Positions 9,803-16,486 of a stretch of 36,372 bases of DNA are shown one piece after another. Source of the stretch: Bacteroidales bacterium (GTDB taxonomy: Bacteria; Bacteroidota; Bacteroidia; Bacteroidales; F082); assembly GCA_016290215.1 (NCBI GenBank), contig JAEETH010000033.1, forward strand, positions 1 to 36,372, written 5' to 3'. The notes beneath the pieces were generated by a model. That model made no database searches. It worked only from the letters and a program-made list of their open reading frames with translations, and had not been told where the DNA came from. A program made the translations under genes and the position numbers. The first letter of the stretch is position 1. Every line of letters starts with the position of its first letter.

Positions 9803-10912
9803 TTATTCATCCACCAATTCATAATTCGTACTCCGTCCACCTTTGTTGGAGCAGCGAAGTATGCCTTTCTCGACAAGGTCTTGGATGTCGCGCAAGGCAG
9901 TGGCGGTGGAAGTCTTGGTCATTTTGGCCCACTTGCTAGTATTAAGTTTGCCTTCAAAACCGTCCCAAAGGTGGTTAATGACCTTGATTTGTCTCTCGTT
10001 GAGGGCGACATTGCAATGCTCTTGCCAAAACAAGGATTTACGCACCACCCGATGTGTTTTTTCAACGGCGGTGTCGATGGCGCTCTCCATGGTCTGTAAG
10101 AACCACAAAATCCACTGCGTGATGTCTAGGCCGTGCTTGCCCATGTATTCCAGGGCTTCATAGTAATTCTTCCTGTCGCGCAAGATGGCGGCCGACATAC
10201 TGTAGAAGCGTTGGGGCGTGCCATCGGCACGTGCCAAGAGCATATCGGTGAGCGTGCGTGTCAAGCGTCCATTGCCATCGTCAAACGGGTGGATGTTGAC
10301 AAACCAAAGATGGGCTACGGCAGCTTTCAGCACGGGGTCGGTGGTAGGCTCACTGTTGAACCAATCCAAGAACAGCTGCATCTGATGGGGCACATCCTCC
10401 GAAGGCGGGGCTTCGTAATGTATCTTTTCCTTTCCCATGGCGCCACTTACCACTTGCATCGGTTCTGTGCCTTGTCGCCATGCAGCTACGGTGATAGGGA
10501 CGATGCCGCTTCTTCCCAAGGGAAACAGAGCGGCATGCCAGTTGAACAGCCGCTGTTCTGTCAAGGGAGTGTCGGAATGTTGCACGGCATCCAACATCAC
10601 CTGTACCACACCTTCGGTATAGTGGTCGGGCATAGGTAATCCTGCAGTATCAAGGCCAAGATGACGAGCAACCGATGAACGCACATGATTGGGGTTAAGG
10701 AGCAAACCTTCGATTTCGCTATTGCGCAACACATCTTCTGTCATCACATCAAGCGATGAGGTGCTTTGCGTGTCAAGACCGAGACTGTTCATCAGTCCGA
10801 GAAGCCTTCCTTGCTTTTCGCGTACCCGTGCCAATGGACCGATGACACTGTCGTTGCTCCAACAGAAATGTGGCCATCCAGCATATTGCCATATCCAAAA
10901 TGGTGTCTTCAT
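9803..10912 (-). CDS. Fic family protein (AMPylator-like) with DUF4172 N-terminus
   Basis: The 369-residue protein contains the Fic core HPFDDGNGRLTR (His208 to Arg219), a full catalytic motif, so it probably transfers AMP or a related group from a nucleotide to a hydroxyl of a target protein. The N-terminus (FWIWQYAGWPHFCW) is the DUF4172 module typical of this subgroup. An internal inhibitory helix is likely at RNSEIEG (Glu68), although the usual Ser/Thr four residues before the Glu is Asn64. The C-terminus (from about 300) looks like a winged-helix domain (LNERQIKVINHLWDGFEGKLNTSKWAKMTKTS...). It stands alone with its own promoter. Target unknown. Confidence 0.92.
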   Translation of the reverse strand: MKTPFWIWQYAGWPHFCWSNDSVIGPLARVREKQGRLLGLMNSLGLDTQSTSSLDVMTEDVLRNSEIEGLLLNPNHVRSSVARHLGLDTAGLPMPDHYTEGVVQVMLDAVQHSDTPLTEQRLFNWHAALFPLGRSGIVPITVAAWRQGTEPMQVVSGAMGKEKIHYEAPPSEDVPHQMQLFLDWFNSEPTTDPVLKAAVAHLWFVNIHPFDDGNGRLTRTLTDMLLARADGTPQRFYSMSAAILRDRKNYYEALEYMGKHGLDITQWILWFLQTMESAIDTAVEKTHRVVRKSLFWQEHCNVALNERQIKVINHLWDGFEGKLNTSKWAKMTKTSTATALRDIQDLVEKGILRCSNKGGRSTNYELVDE

Positions 10913-10954
10913 GAATTATTCAAATTGTGAAACAAATAATCTTGTTTTTCGCTG

Positions 10955-10962
10955 CAAAGATA
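10955..10962 (-). promoter_or_regulatory. -7 box for the fic gene
   Basis: Minus-strand tatctttg (TAnnTTTG) lies 43 bases before the fic ATG. No clear upstream TTTG box is seen at the usual distance. Confidence 0.6.
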
Positions 10963-11057
10963 CAAATATTGTACAAATTCATATTGTTTGATGTGAAAAT
11001 ATTCAATAATCACATCATATTTTGATTTGAATATAGGCTTTATTCGTTGCATTACAA

Positions 11058-11088
11058 AGAAAAAGCCCGTCAGATTACTCCAACGGAC
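11058..11088 (-). terminator. Intrinsic terminator after pepD
   Basis: On the minus strand gtccgttgg pairs with ctgacgggc (wobbles allowed) and is followed by a T-rich tract. It lies 26 bases after the pepD stop. Confidence 0.65.
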
Positions 11089-11113
11089 TCTTTCAAATTA
11101 GGTTATACCTCTC

Positions 11114-12688
11114 TTATTTCTTGGCTTTCTTAGTCGGTGCCTTTTTAGCAGGTGCCTTCTTGGCTGCTGGAGCTTTTTTCTCAGCCGTTGCTTTCTTGGC
11201 TGGAGCCTTCTTAGCCTTAGGTGCTTCGCCCTTCGGCACGTTCTTCAGGATGTCGCACATGAAGTCCCAGAACATCTGGACGGTGGCGATTTCGCAACGC
11301 TCGTCGGGTGAGTGCACACCGCGAAGGGTGGGACCGAAGCTGATCATGTCCATGCCCGGAATCTTATCGCCGATAAGGCCGCATTCCAAACCAGCGTGGA
11401 TAGCCCTGACTTTAGGATCCTTGTTGAAGCGTTTCTTGTAGCAGTTCACTGCGACGTCCAGGATGGCGCTGTTGGGGTTGGGTGCCCAGCCTGGGTAGCC
11501 GTCGGTGTGCTCCACGTCGGCATCGGCAAGGCTCCACACGGCTTCCACCATGTTGGCGATGTCTTGCTTCGACGACTCGATGGAGCTGCGCTGTGAGGTC
11601 TGGATGAAGAAATAGCCTTCCTTCTTCTTGCAGGAGGCGAGGTTGGTCGAGGTCTCCACGAAGTTCGGGATGGTTTGCGACATGGCGATGACGCCGTGCG
11701 GGCAGGCATAGAGGCCGTTCAGCAGGTTGTACTGGGCCATCTCGTCGATGACCACGTCGGGCTGCACCTCGGCGACTTCGGCCGTGACCTTCAGGCCGGG
11801 TTCGGTCACTTGGTACTCTTGCTTGAAGTGCTTCTCCATGTCGTTCACGTAGTGCAGGAAATGCTCGATGCTGTCGTTCGGCACGAAGGCCACTGCCGTG
11901 GCTTCGCGGGCGATGGCGTTGCGCAGGTTGCCGCCTTGGAAGTCGTAGAGTTGAAGGTCGAACCAGTTGGTGCCTTGCCACAGGATGCGGGTCAGCAGTT
12001 TGTTGGCGTTGGCCAGATTCTTGTTGATGTCGTCGCCGCTGTGGCCACCTTTCAGGCCGCTCACGGTGATGCGGTAGGCGGTGCAGTCCTCCGGAGCGGG
12101 CTCCAGTTCGTACCACACCTTCACGATGGTGTCCATGCCGCCGGCGCAGCCGATGAAGATCTCGCCTTCGTCCTCAGAGTCGAGGTTGAGGAGGATACGG
12201 CCGGTGAAGTCTTCCGGGTCGAGTTTCATGGCGCCCGTGAGGCCCGTCTCTTCGTCGACGGTGAAGATGCACTCGAGCGGACCATGTTCCACCTTCGGGT
12301 CGGCGATGACGGCCAGAGCCGCAGCCACGCCGATGCCGTCGTCAGCGCCGAGGGTCGTGCCGTTGGCATGCAGCCACTCGCCCTTGATGACAGGCTCGAT
12401 GGGGTCTTTCTCGAAGTCGTGCTTCTTGTCGCTGTTCTTCTCGCAAACCATGTCCATGTGGGCTTGCAGGATGACGGTCTGGCGGTCTTCCATACCCTTG
12501 GTGGCGGGCACGGTCATGATGATGTTGCCACAGTCTTCCTTGACGTAGCTGATGTTATGGTCTTTCGCCCATTGTTCGAGGTAAGCCACCATTTTGGTTT
12601 CTTTCTTCGATGGACGCGGCACACCGAGGATGCCGTTGAACTCTTTCCAAATGCCTTGCGGCTTTAATTTCAGGATGTCGTTACTCAT
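11114..12688 (-). CDS. pepD: Aminoacyl-histidine dipeptidase (M20C) with histone-H1-like tail
   Basis: The 524-residue protein is a cytosolic M20C metallopeptidase that cleaves Xaa-His and other dipeptides. Zinc ligands are visible: His77 and Asp79 (QAHMDM), Asp116 (GADDG), Glu146/Glu147 (DEET), Asp170, and a C-terminal His in RGVHSPDE. Spacing matches E. coli PepD up to about residue 485. The last 36 residues are an unusual Lys/Ala/Pro tail (AKKAPAKKA-type repeats), like bacterial histone-H1-like proteins and absent from ordinary PepD. The start at 12688 (MSNDILKLKPQGIWKEFN) fits the family. The tail may bind nucleic acid or polyphosphate; this is inference. Confidence 0.95.
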   Translation of the reverse strand: MSNDILKLKPQGIWKEFNGILGVPRPSKKETKMVAYLEQWAKDHNISYVKEDCGNIIMTVPATKGMEDRQTVILQAHMDMVCEKNSDKKHDFEKDPIEPVIKGEWLHANGTTLGADDGIGVAAALAVIADPKVEHGPLECIFTVDEETGLTGAMKLDPEDFTGRILLNLDSEDEGEIFIGCAGGMDTIVKVWYELEPAPEDCTAYRITVSGLKGGHSGDDINKNLANANKLLTRILWQGTNWFDLQLYDFQGGNLRNAIAREATAVAFVPNDSIEHFLHYVNDMEKHFKQEYQVTEPGLKVTAEVAEVQPDVVIDEMAQYNLLNGLYACPHGVIAMSQTIPNFVETSTNLASCKKKEGYFFIQTSQRSSIESSKQDIANMVEAVWSLADADVEHTDGYPGWAPNPNSAILDVAVNCYKKRFNKDPKVRAIHAGLECGLIGDKIPGMDMISFGPTLRGVHSPDERCEIATVQMFWDFMCDILKNVPKGEAPKAKKAPAKKATAEKKAPAAKKAPAKKAPTKKAKK

Positions 12689-12740
12689 AATTAGTTGATT
12701 GTTTATTGTTGAAGTGTTTAATTGTTGTTAGGTTAATGTC

Positions 12741-12870
12741 GAGTTTCCCTTCGGGAATGGAGTAGTGTTGTGAGGTTAAAGGGCGGCGGCCTTAGACTGC
12801 TTTTGGCATGTGACGCCTCAAGCCGCCGCGTTATTAAACCATCCCTCACTCCATTCCCCGCAGGGGAATC
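12741..12870. repeat. Large imperfect hairpin between pepD and rpe
   Basis: Left part 12742-12775 (ttcccttcgggaatggagtag...) and right part 12839-12870 (ccctcactccattcccc...) are imperfect reverse complements. Inside them gcggcggcc (12783-12791) pairs with the gccgccgc near 12822-12829. Each outer arm also contains a small palindrome (ttcccttcgggaa; attccccgcaggggaat). It looks like a small MITE- or REP-like element, or a folded rpe 3' end. Confidence 0.6.
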
Positions 12871-12873
12871 TTG

Positions 12874-13524
12874 TTATACTATCGTTTTCATTATTCGTAT
12901 GGTTTCCATAGGGTCATCTGATTTAAACACTGCGTTGCCTGCGACGAGCACGTCGGCACCCGCCTCAAACAAAGCCTTGGCGTTCTTTGTGTTAACGCCA
13001 CCGTCCACTTCGATGAGGGCGGAAGCGTGTTGTTCATTGATCATCAAACGCAGCTTGCGGATTTTTTCGTATGTGCGCTCGATGAATTGTTGTCCGCCGA
13101 AGCCCGGGTTGACCGACATGAGGAGCACCACGTCCAGGTCGCCGATGATGTCCTCCAGCACGCTGACAGGGGTATGCGGGTTGAGCACCACACCGGCATG
13201 GATGCCGAGGGCTTTGATCTGTTGCACGGCGCGGTGGATATGGTTGCAGGCCTCATAATGGAAGGTGATGATGTCGGCGCCCGCCTTGGCGAAGGCCTCT
13301 AAGTATTTCTCCGGCTCCACGATCATCAAGTGGACGTCGAGGGGCTTCTGGGCTTTCTTCTTGATGGCTTGCACCACGGGGATGCCGAAAGAGATGTTAG
13401 GCACGAAGCGGCCGTCCATCACGTCGCAGTGGAACCAGTCGGCCTCGCTGCGGTTGACCATCTCGATGTCAGCTTCCAGGTTGAGGAAGTCGGCGGAGAG
13501 TAGGGAAGGAGCTATCAAGTTCAT
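12874..13524 (-). CDS. rpe: Ribulose-phosphate 3-epimerase
   Basis: This 216-residue cytosolic TIM-barrel enzyme interconverts ribulose 5-phosphate and xylulose 5-phosphate in the pentose phosphate pathway. Family landmarks are present: APSLLSADF at the start, WFHCDVMDGRFVPNISFG (catalytic Asp and metal ligand), DVHLMI (metal-binding His), MSVNPGFGGQ phosphate loop, and IEVDGGVN (second catalytic Asp). Length is normal. Upstream, the DNA is filled with simple repeats and no clear -7 box was found, so the promoter is unclear. Confidence 0.96.
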   Translation of the reverse strand: MNLIAPSLLSADFLNLEADIEMVNRSEADWFHCDVMDGRFVPNISFGIPVVQAIKKKAQKPLDVHLMIVEPEKYLEAFAKAGADIITFHYEACNHIHRAVQQIKALGIHAGVVLNPHTPVSVLEDIIGDLDVVLLMSVNPGFGGQQFIERTYEKIRKLRLMINEQHASALIEVDGGVNTKNAKALFEAGADVLVAGNAVFKSDDPMETIRIMKTIV

Positions 13525-13525
13525 A

Positions 13526-13569
13526 GTTGTCAGTTTGCAGTTGTTCAGTTGTCAGTTGTTCAGTTGTCG
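13526..13569. repeat. Simple gttgtcagttgttca repeat upstream of rpe
   Basis: Imperfect tandem copies of the words gttgtcag/ttgttcag fill the stretch just before the rpe start. Similar low-complexity t/g-rich words precede pepD (12690-12730) and hsp20 (34738-34780). Confidence 0.6.
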
Positions 13570-13602
13570 CTTCGCGTCACTGCGAGGCACGAAGCAGTCT
13601 AG
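13566..13602. repeat. Dispersed repeat, copy 1 (tcgcttcgcgtcaytgcgag type)
   Basis: A 37-base sequence matches 34780-34816 at 33 of 37 positions in the same orientation. Both copies sit upstream of minus-strand genes next to simple t/g repeats. It resembles a widespread non-coding bacterial dispersed repeat containing tgcgaggaacgaagcaatc. Confidence 0.75.
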
Positions 13603-13684
13603 TGATGTCGTTGTTGGTTATTCAGTTGTTGGAGGCAAAAATATGAAAAAAGATGACATTCTTGTCCATGTTTTTTCTTTATTG

Positions 13685-13714
13685 TTGCAATATTTCCGAA
13701 TTTGTGTATTTTTG
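13685..13714 (+). promoter_or_regulatory. Promoter of the toxin-antitoxin operon
   Basis: TTG at 13685-13687 and tatttttg at 13707-13714, spacer 19. ATG follows 21 bases after the -7 box, giving a short leader. Confidence 0.7.
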
Positions 13715-13734
13715 CAATCGTAAAAAAGAATACG

Positions 13735-14040
13735 ATGTGCACTTATCCCATTTCGCTAGACGAGAATTTGGTTATGCAGGCTGAAAATGTCTTGCAGATT
13801 GACGAGTCGTTTCAGACATGGCTTCAGCAACAGGTTGAGAAGTGGCTGTTGTCGCAGATAAACGAAAAAAGACGGTCTCGTTCTCACAGCAAACTTACCG
13901 ATGAAATGTTGGCTGAAAGACTAAAAGATTATCCGCTGCTTGAGGAAAGCGACTTTCCGAGTTTGGTTGCCGAGGACTATGGCACATATCTAAAATCTCA
14001 CAGTGGTCAACTTCCCAAAGGAATAGAAAAATGGCTGTAA
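13735..14040 (+). CDS. Putative antitoxin of a MazF/PemK-type pair
   Basis: The 101-residue protein starts at ATG 13735 (MCTYPISLDENLVMQAENVL), after the promoter; the open frame extends to 13702 but would include the -7 box. The beginning resembles a ribbon-helix-helix strand and helix (PISLDENLVMQAE...FQTWLQQQVEKWL), and the C-terminal half is charged and probably disordered until it meets its partner. It overlaps the downstream toxin gene by 10 bases, the classic coupling in toxin-antitoxin operons. Its presumed role is to neutralise the toxin and repress the operon. The fold assignment is tentative; the pairing is the stronger evidence. Confidence 0.7.
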   Translation: MCTYPISLDENLVMQAENVLQIDESFQTWLQQQVEKWLLSQINEKRRSRSHSKLTDEMLAERLKDYPLLEESDFPSLVAEDYGTYLKSHSGQLPKGIEKWL

Positions 14041-14390
14041 ACAATGTCTATCAACGCGAAATAGTGGAAGTTCCTTTTGTGCTTCCCGATGGCAAGGTGC
14101 TACCGCATCCAGCTCTGGTTATTTCATGCGATGATTTGCAAATAGTGGAGCCTGGCCTTTTTTATGCTGTGCTTGTTTCTTCAAAGAACATCATTCCTGA
14201 ATTGACAATTCCCATCCAATCCGAATGGCTGTCATCTCCCATGCCAAAAGCATCTTATTTCGTTACCCACATCGTTAACTCGTTCAATGTCACTGATGTG
14301 GTTTCAAGGCACAATTGTTTCTTGCGCCAACCCTATTTTGACCAAGTGATCGATAAAATCATTGCTAACATTATTGATGGAGATTGGTGA
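14031..14390 (+). CDS. MazF/PemK-type toxin (putative mRNA endoribonuclease)
   Basis: The 119-residue protein reads REIVEVPFVLPDGKVLPHPALVISCDDL near the N-terminus, the SH3-like barrel start of MazF/PemK/Kid toxins with a relaxed version of the usual G..RPALVIS. Members cleave mRNA at short sequence motifs and stop growth when the antitoxin is lost. Length fits the family. The usual conserved Arg/Thr active-site positions cannot be placed with certainty. It overlaps the antitoxin by 10 bases and lies at the left border of the accessory island. Confidence 0.75.
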   Translation: MAVNNVYQREIVEVPFVLPDGKVLPHPALVISCDDLQIVEPGLFYAVLVSSKNIIPELTIPIQSEWLSSPMPKASYFVTHIVNSFNVTDVVSRHNCFLRQPYFDQVIDKIIANIIDGDW

Positions 14391-14438
14391 GATAAGCTAT
14401 TTGTTGTAATGTGAATATAAACCTTTATGGCTTTGTAT

Positions 14439-15500
14439 TTATTGACAGTCGTTTTGCCCACTTTCGATTTCCTTGAAGTCAAGCGGTAAGATGTCGTTTT
14501 CTGCAAAGCGATCAAAGTCGGATTGGAATAGCCGGTCTTGTATGATTCGATATTTTTCAAATTCGGTTTCGGCGAATGCTTTTGCCTCTTCTGCTGTGAC
14601 TACACCAGCATCGGTTAGGACAGCATCACCACCTGCTTGAAGGATGATGTCAATGCGTTTGGCCCAGTCCTCCATCGTCATGGGAATGTGTCGGTTGGCC
14701 ATGCGTTCAGCCATGTCCAAAGCGGCATTTACCAGTCGTCCCATGTCTTCCAATTCCAACTCGTTCAGGTAGTTCTTCGCAACACTGACATCGGTTTTTA
14801 CAATCTTTCCGTTTGGGGCATTTTCCCAAGTGTTCAATCCCATGTGTTCTTTCTCGGCATTGGCCCGACCAACGATAAGTTCGGCAGCTGTATGACCGTG
14901 GACAGCATAATGCATCTTGTTTTGCACCATTTTGAAAAACTGCCTCGTTGTCGGTGCGTCTTTGTTGTAATCGATAGCAGTGGCATAGATATCGGTCAGT
15001 TTTTGGTAGAATCGACGTTCGCTGAGTCTTATCTCCCTGATTTCGGCCAACAGATGCTCGAAATAATCCTCTCCAATGAAACTACCGTTTTCCATGCGCT
15101 TTTTGTCGATGACATAACCACGTATGGTGAATTGGCGGAGTACATAGGTGCACCATTGTCTGAATTGTGTGGCTCTCAATGAATTGACCCGATAACCAAC
15201 GGAGATGATGGCATCGAGATTGTATAGCTCTGTCATTCTTTTTACTTCTCGTTTGCCTTCAAGTTGAACTATTTCCATTTTGGAAACAGTTGCTTCTCGC
15301 ATGATTTCCCCTTCAAGATAAAGGTTGTTTAGATGCTTGTTGATAGCAGGAACTCCCACATCAAACAATGCTGCCATCGCTTTTTGTGTGCACCAAATGG
15401 TTTCGTCCTTGTAAACCACTTGGATGCCATCTTTTTTTCCTTCCGCTTGGAAAATCAGGAACTCCGCTGTGCTGTTTCTTATTTCGAGTTGTTTGCTCAT
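14439..15500 (-). CDS. RhuM family protein
   Basis: The 353-residue protein starts at the ATG whose complement is 15498-15500 (MSKQLEIRNSTAEFLIFQ); an upstream extension of the frame would run through the promoter. It contains the RhuM signature: YKDETIWCTQKAMAALFDVGVPAINKHLNN, an HTH-like segment, then MTELYNLDAIISVGYRVNS and QFRQWCTYVLRQFTIRGYVIDKKRM. The family was named from a Salmonella pathogenicity-island gene and is common in mobile and defence-rich regions; its biochemical role is unknown, though DNA binding is plausible. It has its own -7 box and a perfect inverted repeat just upstream. Confidence 0.9.
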   Translation of the reverse strand: MSKQLEIRNSTAEFLIFQAEGKKDGIQVVYKDETIWCTQKAMAALFDVGVPAINKHLNNLYLEGEIMREATVSKMEIVQLEGKREVKRMTELYNLDAIISVGYRVNSLRATQFRQWCTYVLRQFTIRGYVIDKKRMENGSFIGEDYFEHLLAEIREIRLSERRFYQKLTDIYATAIDYNKDAPTTRQFFKMVQNKMHYAVHGHTAAELIVGRANAEKEHMGLNTWENAPNGKIVKTDVSVAKNYLNELELEDMGRLVNAALDMAERMANRHIPMTMEDWAKRIDIILQAGGDAVLTDAGVVTAEEAKAFAETEFEKYRIIQDRLFQSDFDRFAENDILPLDFKEIESGQNDCQ

Positions 15501-15518
15501 TACATGTTGTTTTCTTTG

Positions 15519-15526
15519 CAAAGATA
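15519..15526 (-). promoter_or_regulatory. -7 box for rhuM-like gene
   Basis: Minus-strand tatctttg sits 19 bases before the ATG. The 17-base inverted repeat 15549-15597 begins 23 bases further upstream, where an operator or upstream element would be. Confidence 0.65.
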
Positions 15527-15548
15527 ATGTTTTTTTCGAAGAAATAAA

Positions 15549-15597
15549 CGATAGTAGTCGGAATCGAGATATTTTTTCGAGATTCCGACTACTATCG
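15549..15597. repeat. Perfect 17-base inverted repeat upstream of rhuM
   Basis: cgatagtagtcggaatc (15549-15565) is exactly complementary to gattccgactactatcg (15581-15597), with a 15-base A/T-rich loop. It could be an operator, a stem-loop, or terminal repeats of a tiny element. Confidence 0.85.
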
Positions 15598-15644
15598 ATT
15601 ATATGTGTATGTTTTTTTTGCATTCTAGAGTTCTTTTAGAAAAA

Positions 15645-15725
15645 GCCAACGACCCGTTGGCCAAATGAGCCACCAAGCTGGTGGCCAATTAGAATTTGAT
15701 GAAAAAGGTCAACAAGTCGTTGACC
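15645..15725. repeat. Array of three short palindromes (same family as the DUF1016 coding repeats)
   Basis: Palindromes gccaacgacccgttggc (15645-15661), gccaccaagctggtggc (15669-15685) and ggtcaacaagtcgttgacc (15707-15725), each followed by caa. The first two are 24 bases apart, the unit size of the DUF1016 repeats at 17931-18093. One forward frame here reads SHQAGGQLEFDEKGQQVVDQL, the same style of peptide as that protein's linker, so this may be a scar of a deleted DUF1016 gene. The rest of 15501-15840 holds the rhuM promoter, the inverted repeat and the next promoter. Confidence 0.75.
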
Positions 15726-15758
15726 AATTATATAGGTTACGAAAGACGGCGTTTTTTT

Positions 15759-15793
15759 GCGAAAATGGGTTTCGTGAAATATTTGTAATTTTG
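15759..15793 (+). promoter_or_regulatory. Island promoter A: palindromic motif plus -7 box
   Basis: Motif gcgaaaatgggtttcgt (15759-15775) lies 27 bases (start to start) before taattttg (15786-15793). It is the first of four promoters in the window with the same motif at the same distance; it precedes the DUF4062 pseudogene. Confidence 0.7.
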
Positions 15794-15839
15794 CAGCCAA
15801 AGTATATACGTTTCATGCCGATAGAATAACAAGATAAAT

Positions 15840-16414
15840 ATGCCCAAATATAAAGTATTTATAAGCAGCGTACAATCAGAGTTTTCAAAAGAGCGACAGC
15901 TTGTTTTTGACTCGAAGTCATGTACCAGATGGGCTATATCGAGAAATACGGTACTGGTATCACAGAAAATATCCGCAGGATGCAAGAGGCCCGTCTCCTT
16001 GCTCCCGAGATAGACTTGAGTGCCGAGTTCGTCACCACAATCTGGCGCGATAATGATGCAACTAATATTGGAACTAATGATGCAACTAATGATGCAACCA
16101 ATAATGCAACTAATGATGCAACCAATGTTGCAACTTCCAAGGATTATTTAGCTGTCAATAAGCGTATTATAGACAGAAAAGTAAAAAAGAAAGTAAAAAA
16201 ACGAATGACAGAGCAACAATTACAGGAGTGCATTATTGAGGCATGTTATGTGGAACATTCTGTTGAGGAGTTGGCTAAACTGCTGGGAAAACCAGAGTCG
16301 CATATACGAAACCGATTCATCACCAATATGGTTGCAGACGGAATTCTTTTGCGAACTAAACCAGAACATTCTTCAGGTCAAACATACATGACAAATCCAA
16401 AACTTGATAAATAG
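15840..16414 (+). pseudogene. Internally deleted DUF4062/AlbA_2-type ATP-binding regulator
   Basis: ATG 15840 starts MPKYKVFISSVQSEFSKERQ, the typical N-terminus of DUF4062 proteins that continue into an AlbA_2 and GHKL-like ATP-binding region. After about 22 residues the match jumps, with a frame change near 15905, to what should be the far C-terminus: EVMYQMGYIEKYGTGITENIRRM, FVTTIWR, then seven Asn-Ala-Thr repeats and a winged-helix-like end. Intact relatives are several hundred residues long, so roughly a kilobase is missing. The N-terminal frame stops at 16013; the C-terminal frame could be read from 15920 (164 residues), and might still make a small protein. A promoter of the shared island type is intact upstream. 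Confidence 0.7.
16052..16135. repeat. Seven 12-base tandem repeats (aatgatgcaact)
   Basis: Seven units of consensus aatgatgcaact encode the Asn-Asp-Ala-Thr repeat in the pseudogene's C-terminal linker. Such ATN/ATD repeats are common before the winged helix in this family. Confidence 0.9.
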
Positions 16415-16432
16415 GATAGAAGTGCTGTCGTC

Positions 16433-16467
16433 GCGAAAATAGATTTCGCAGATTATTATTATCTTTG
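16433..16467 (+). promoter_or_regulatory. Island promoter B: palindromic motif plus -7 box for the WYL gene
   Basis: Motif gcgaaaatagatttcgc (16433-16449) is 27 bases before tatctttg (16460-16467). ATG 16487 follows. A regulator gene carrying the shared motif suggests autoregulation. Confidence 0.75.
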
Positions 16468-16486
16468 CGGCACAAAATAATAAACT

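Noticed and set aside
11675-12667. Long open frame (330 codons) on the plus strand opposite pepD
   Set aside because: It is the antisense shadow of a clear M20C peptidase; its translation is low in complexity and has no family resemblance.
15501-15623. N-terminal extension of RhuM
   Set aside because: The extension passes through the -7 box and inverted repeat; MSKQLE is the family-like start.
15645-15725. Regularly spaced short palindromes looked like a mini CRISPR array
   Set aside because: Repeats are only 17-19 bases, spacers are 7-21 bases and repeat-like, the repeats differ from each other, and no cas gene is present.
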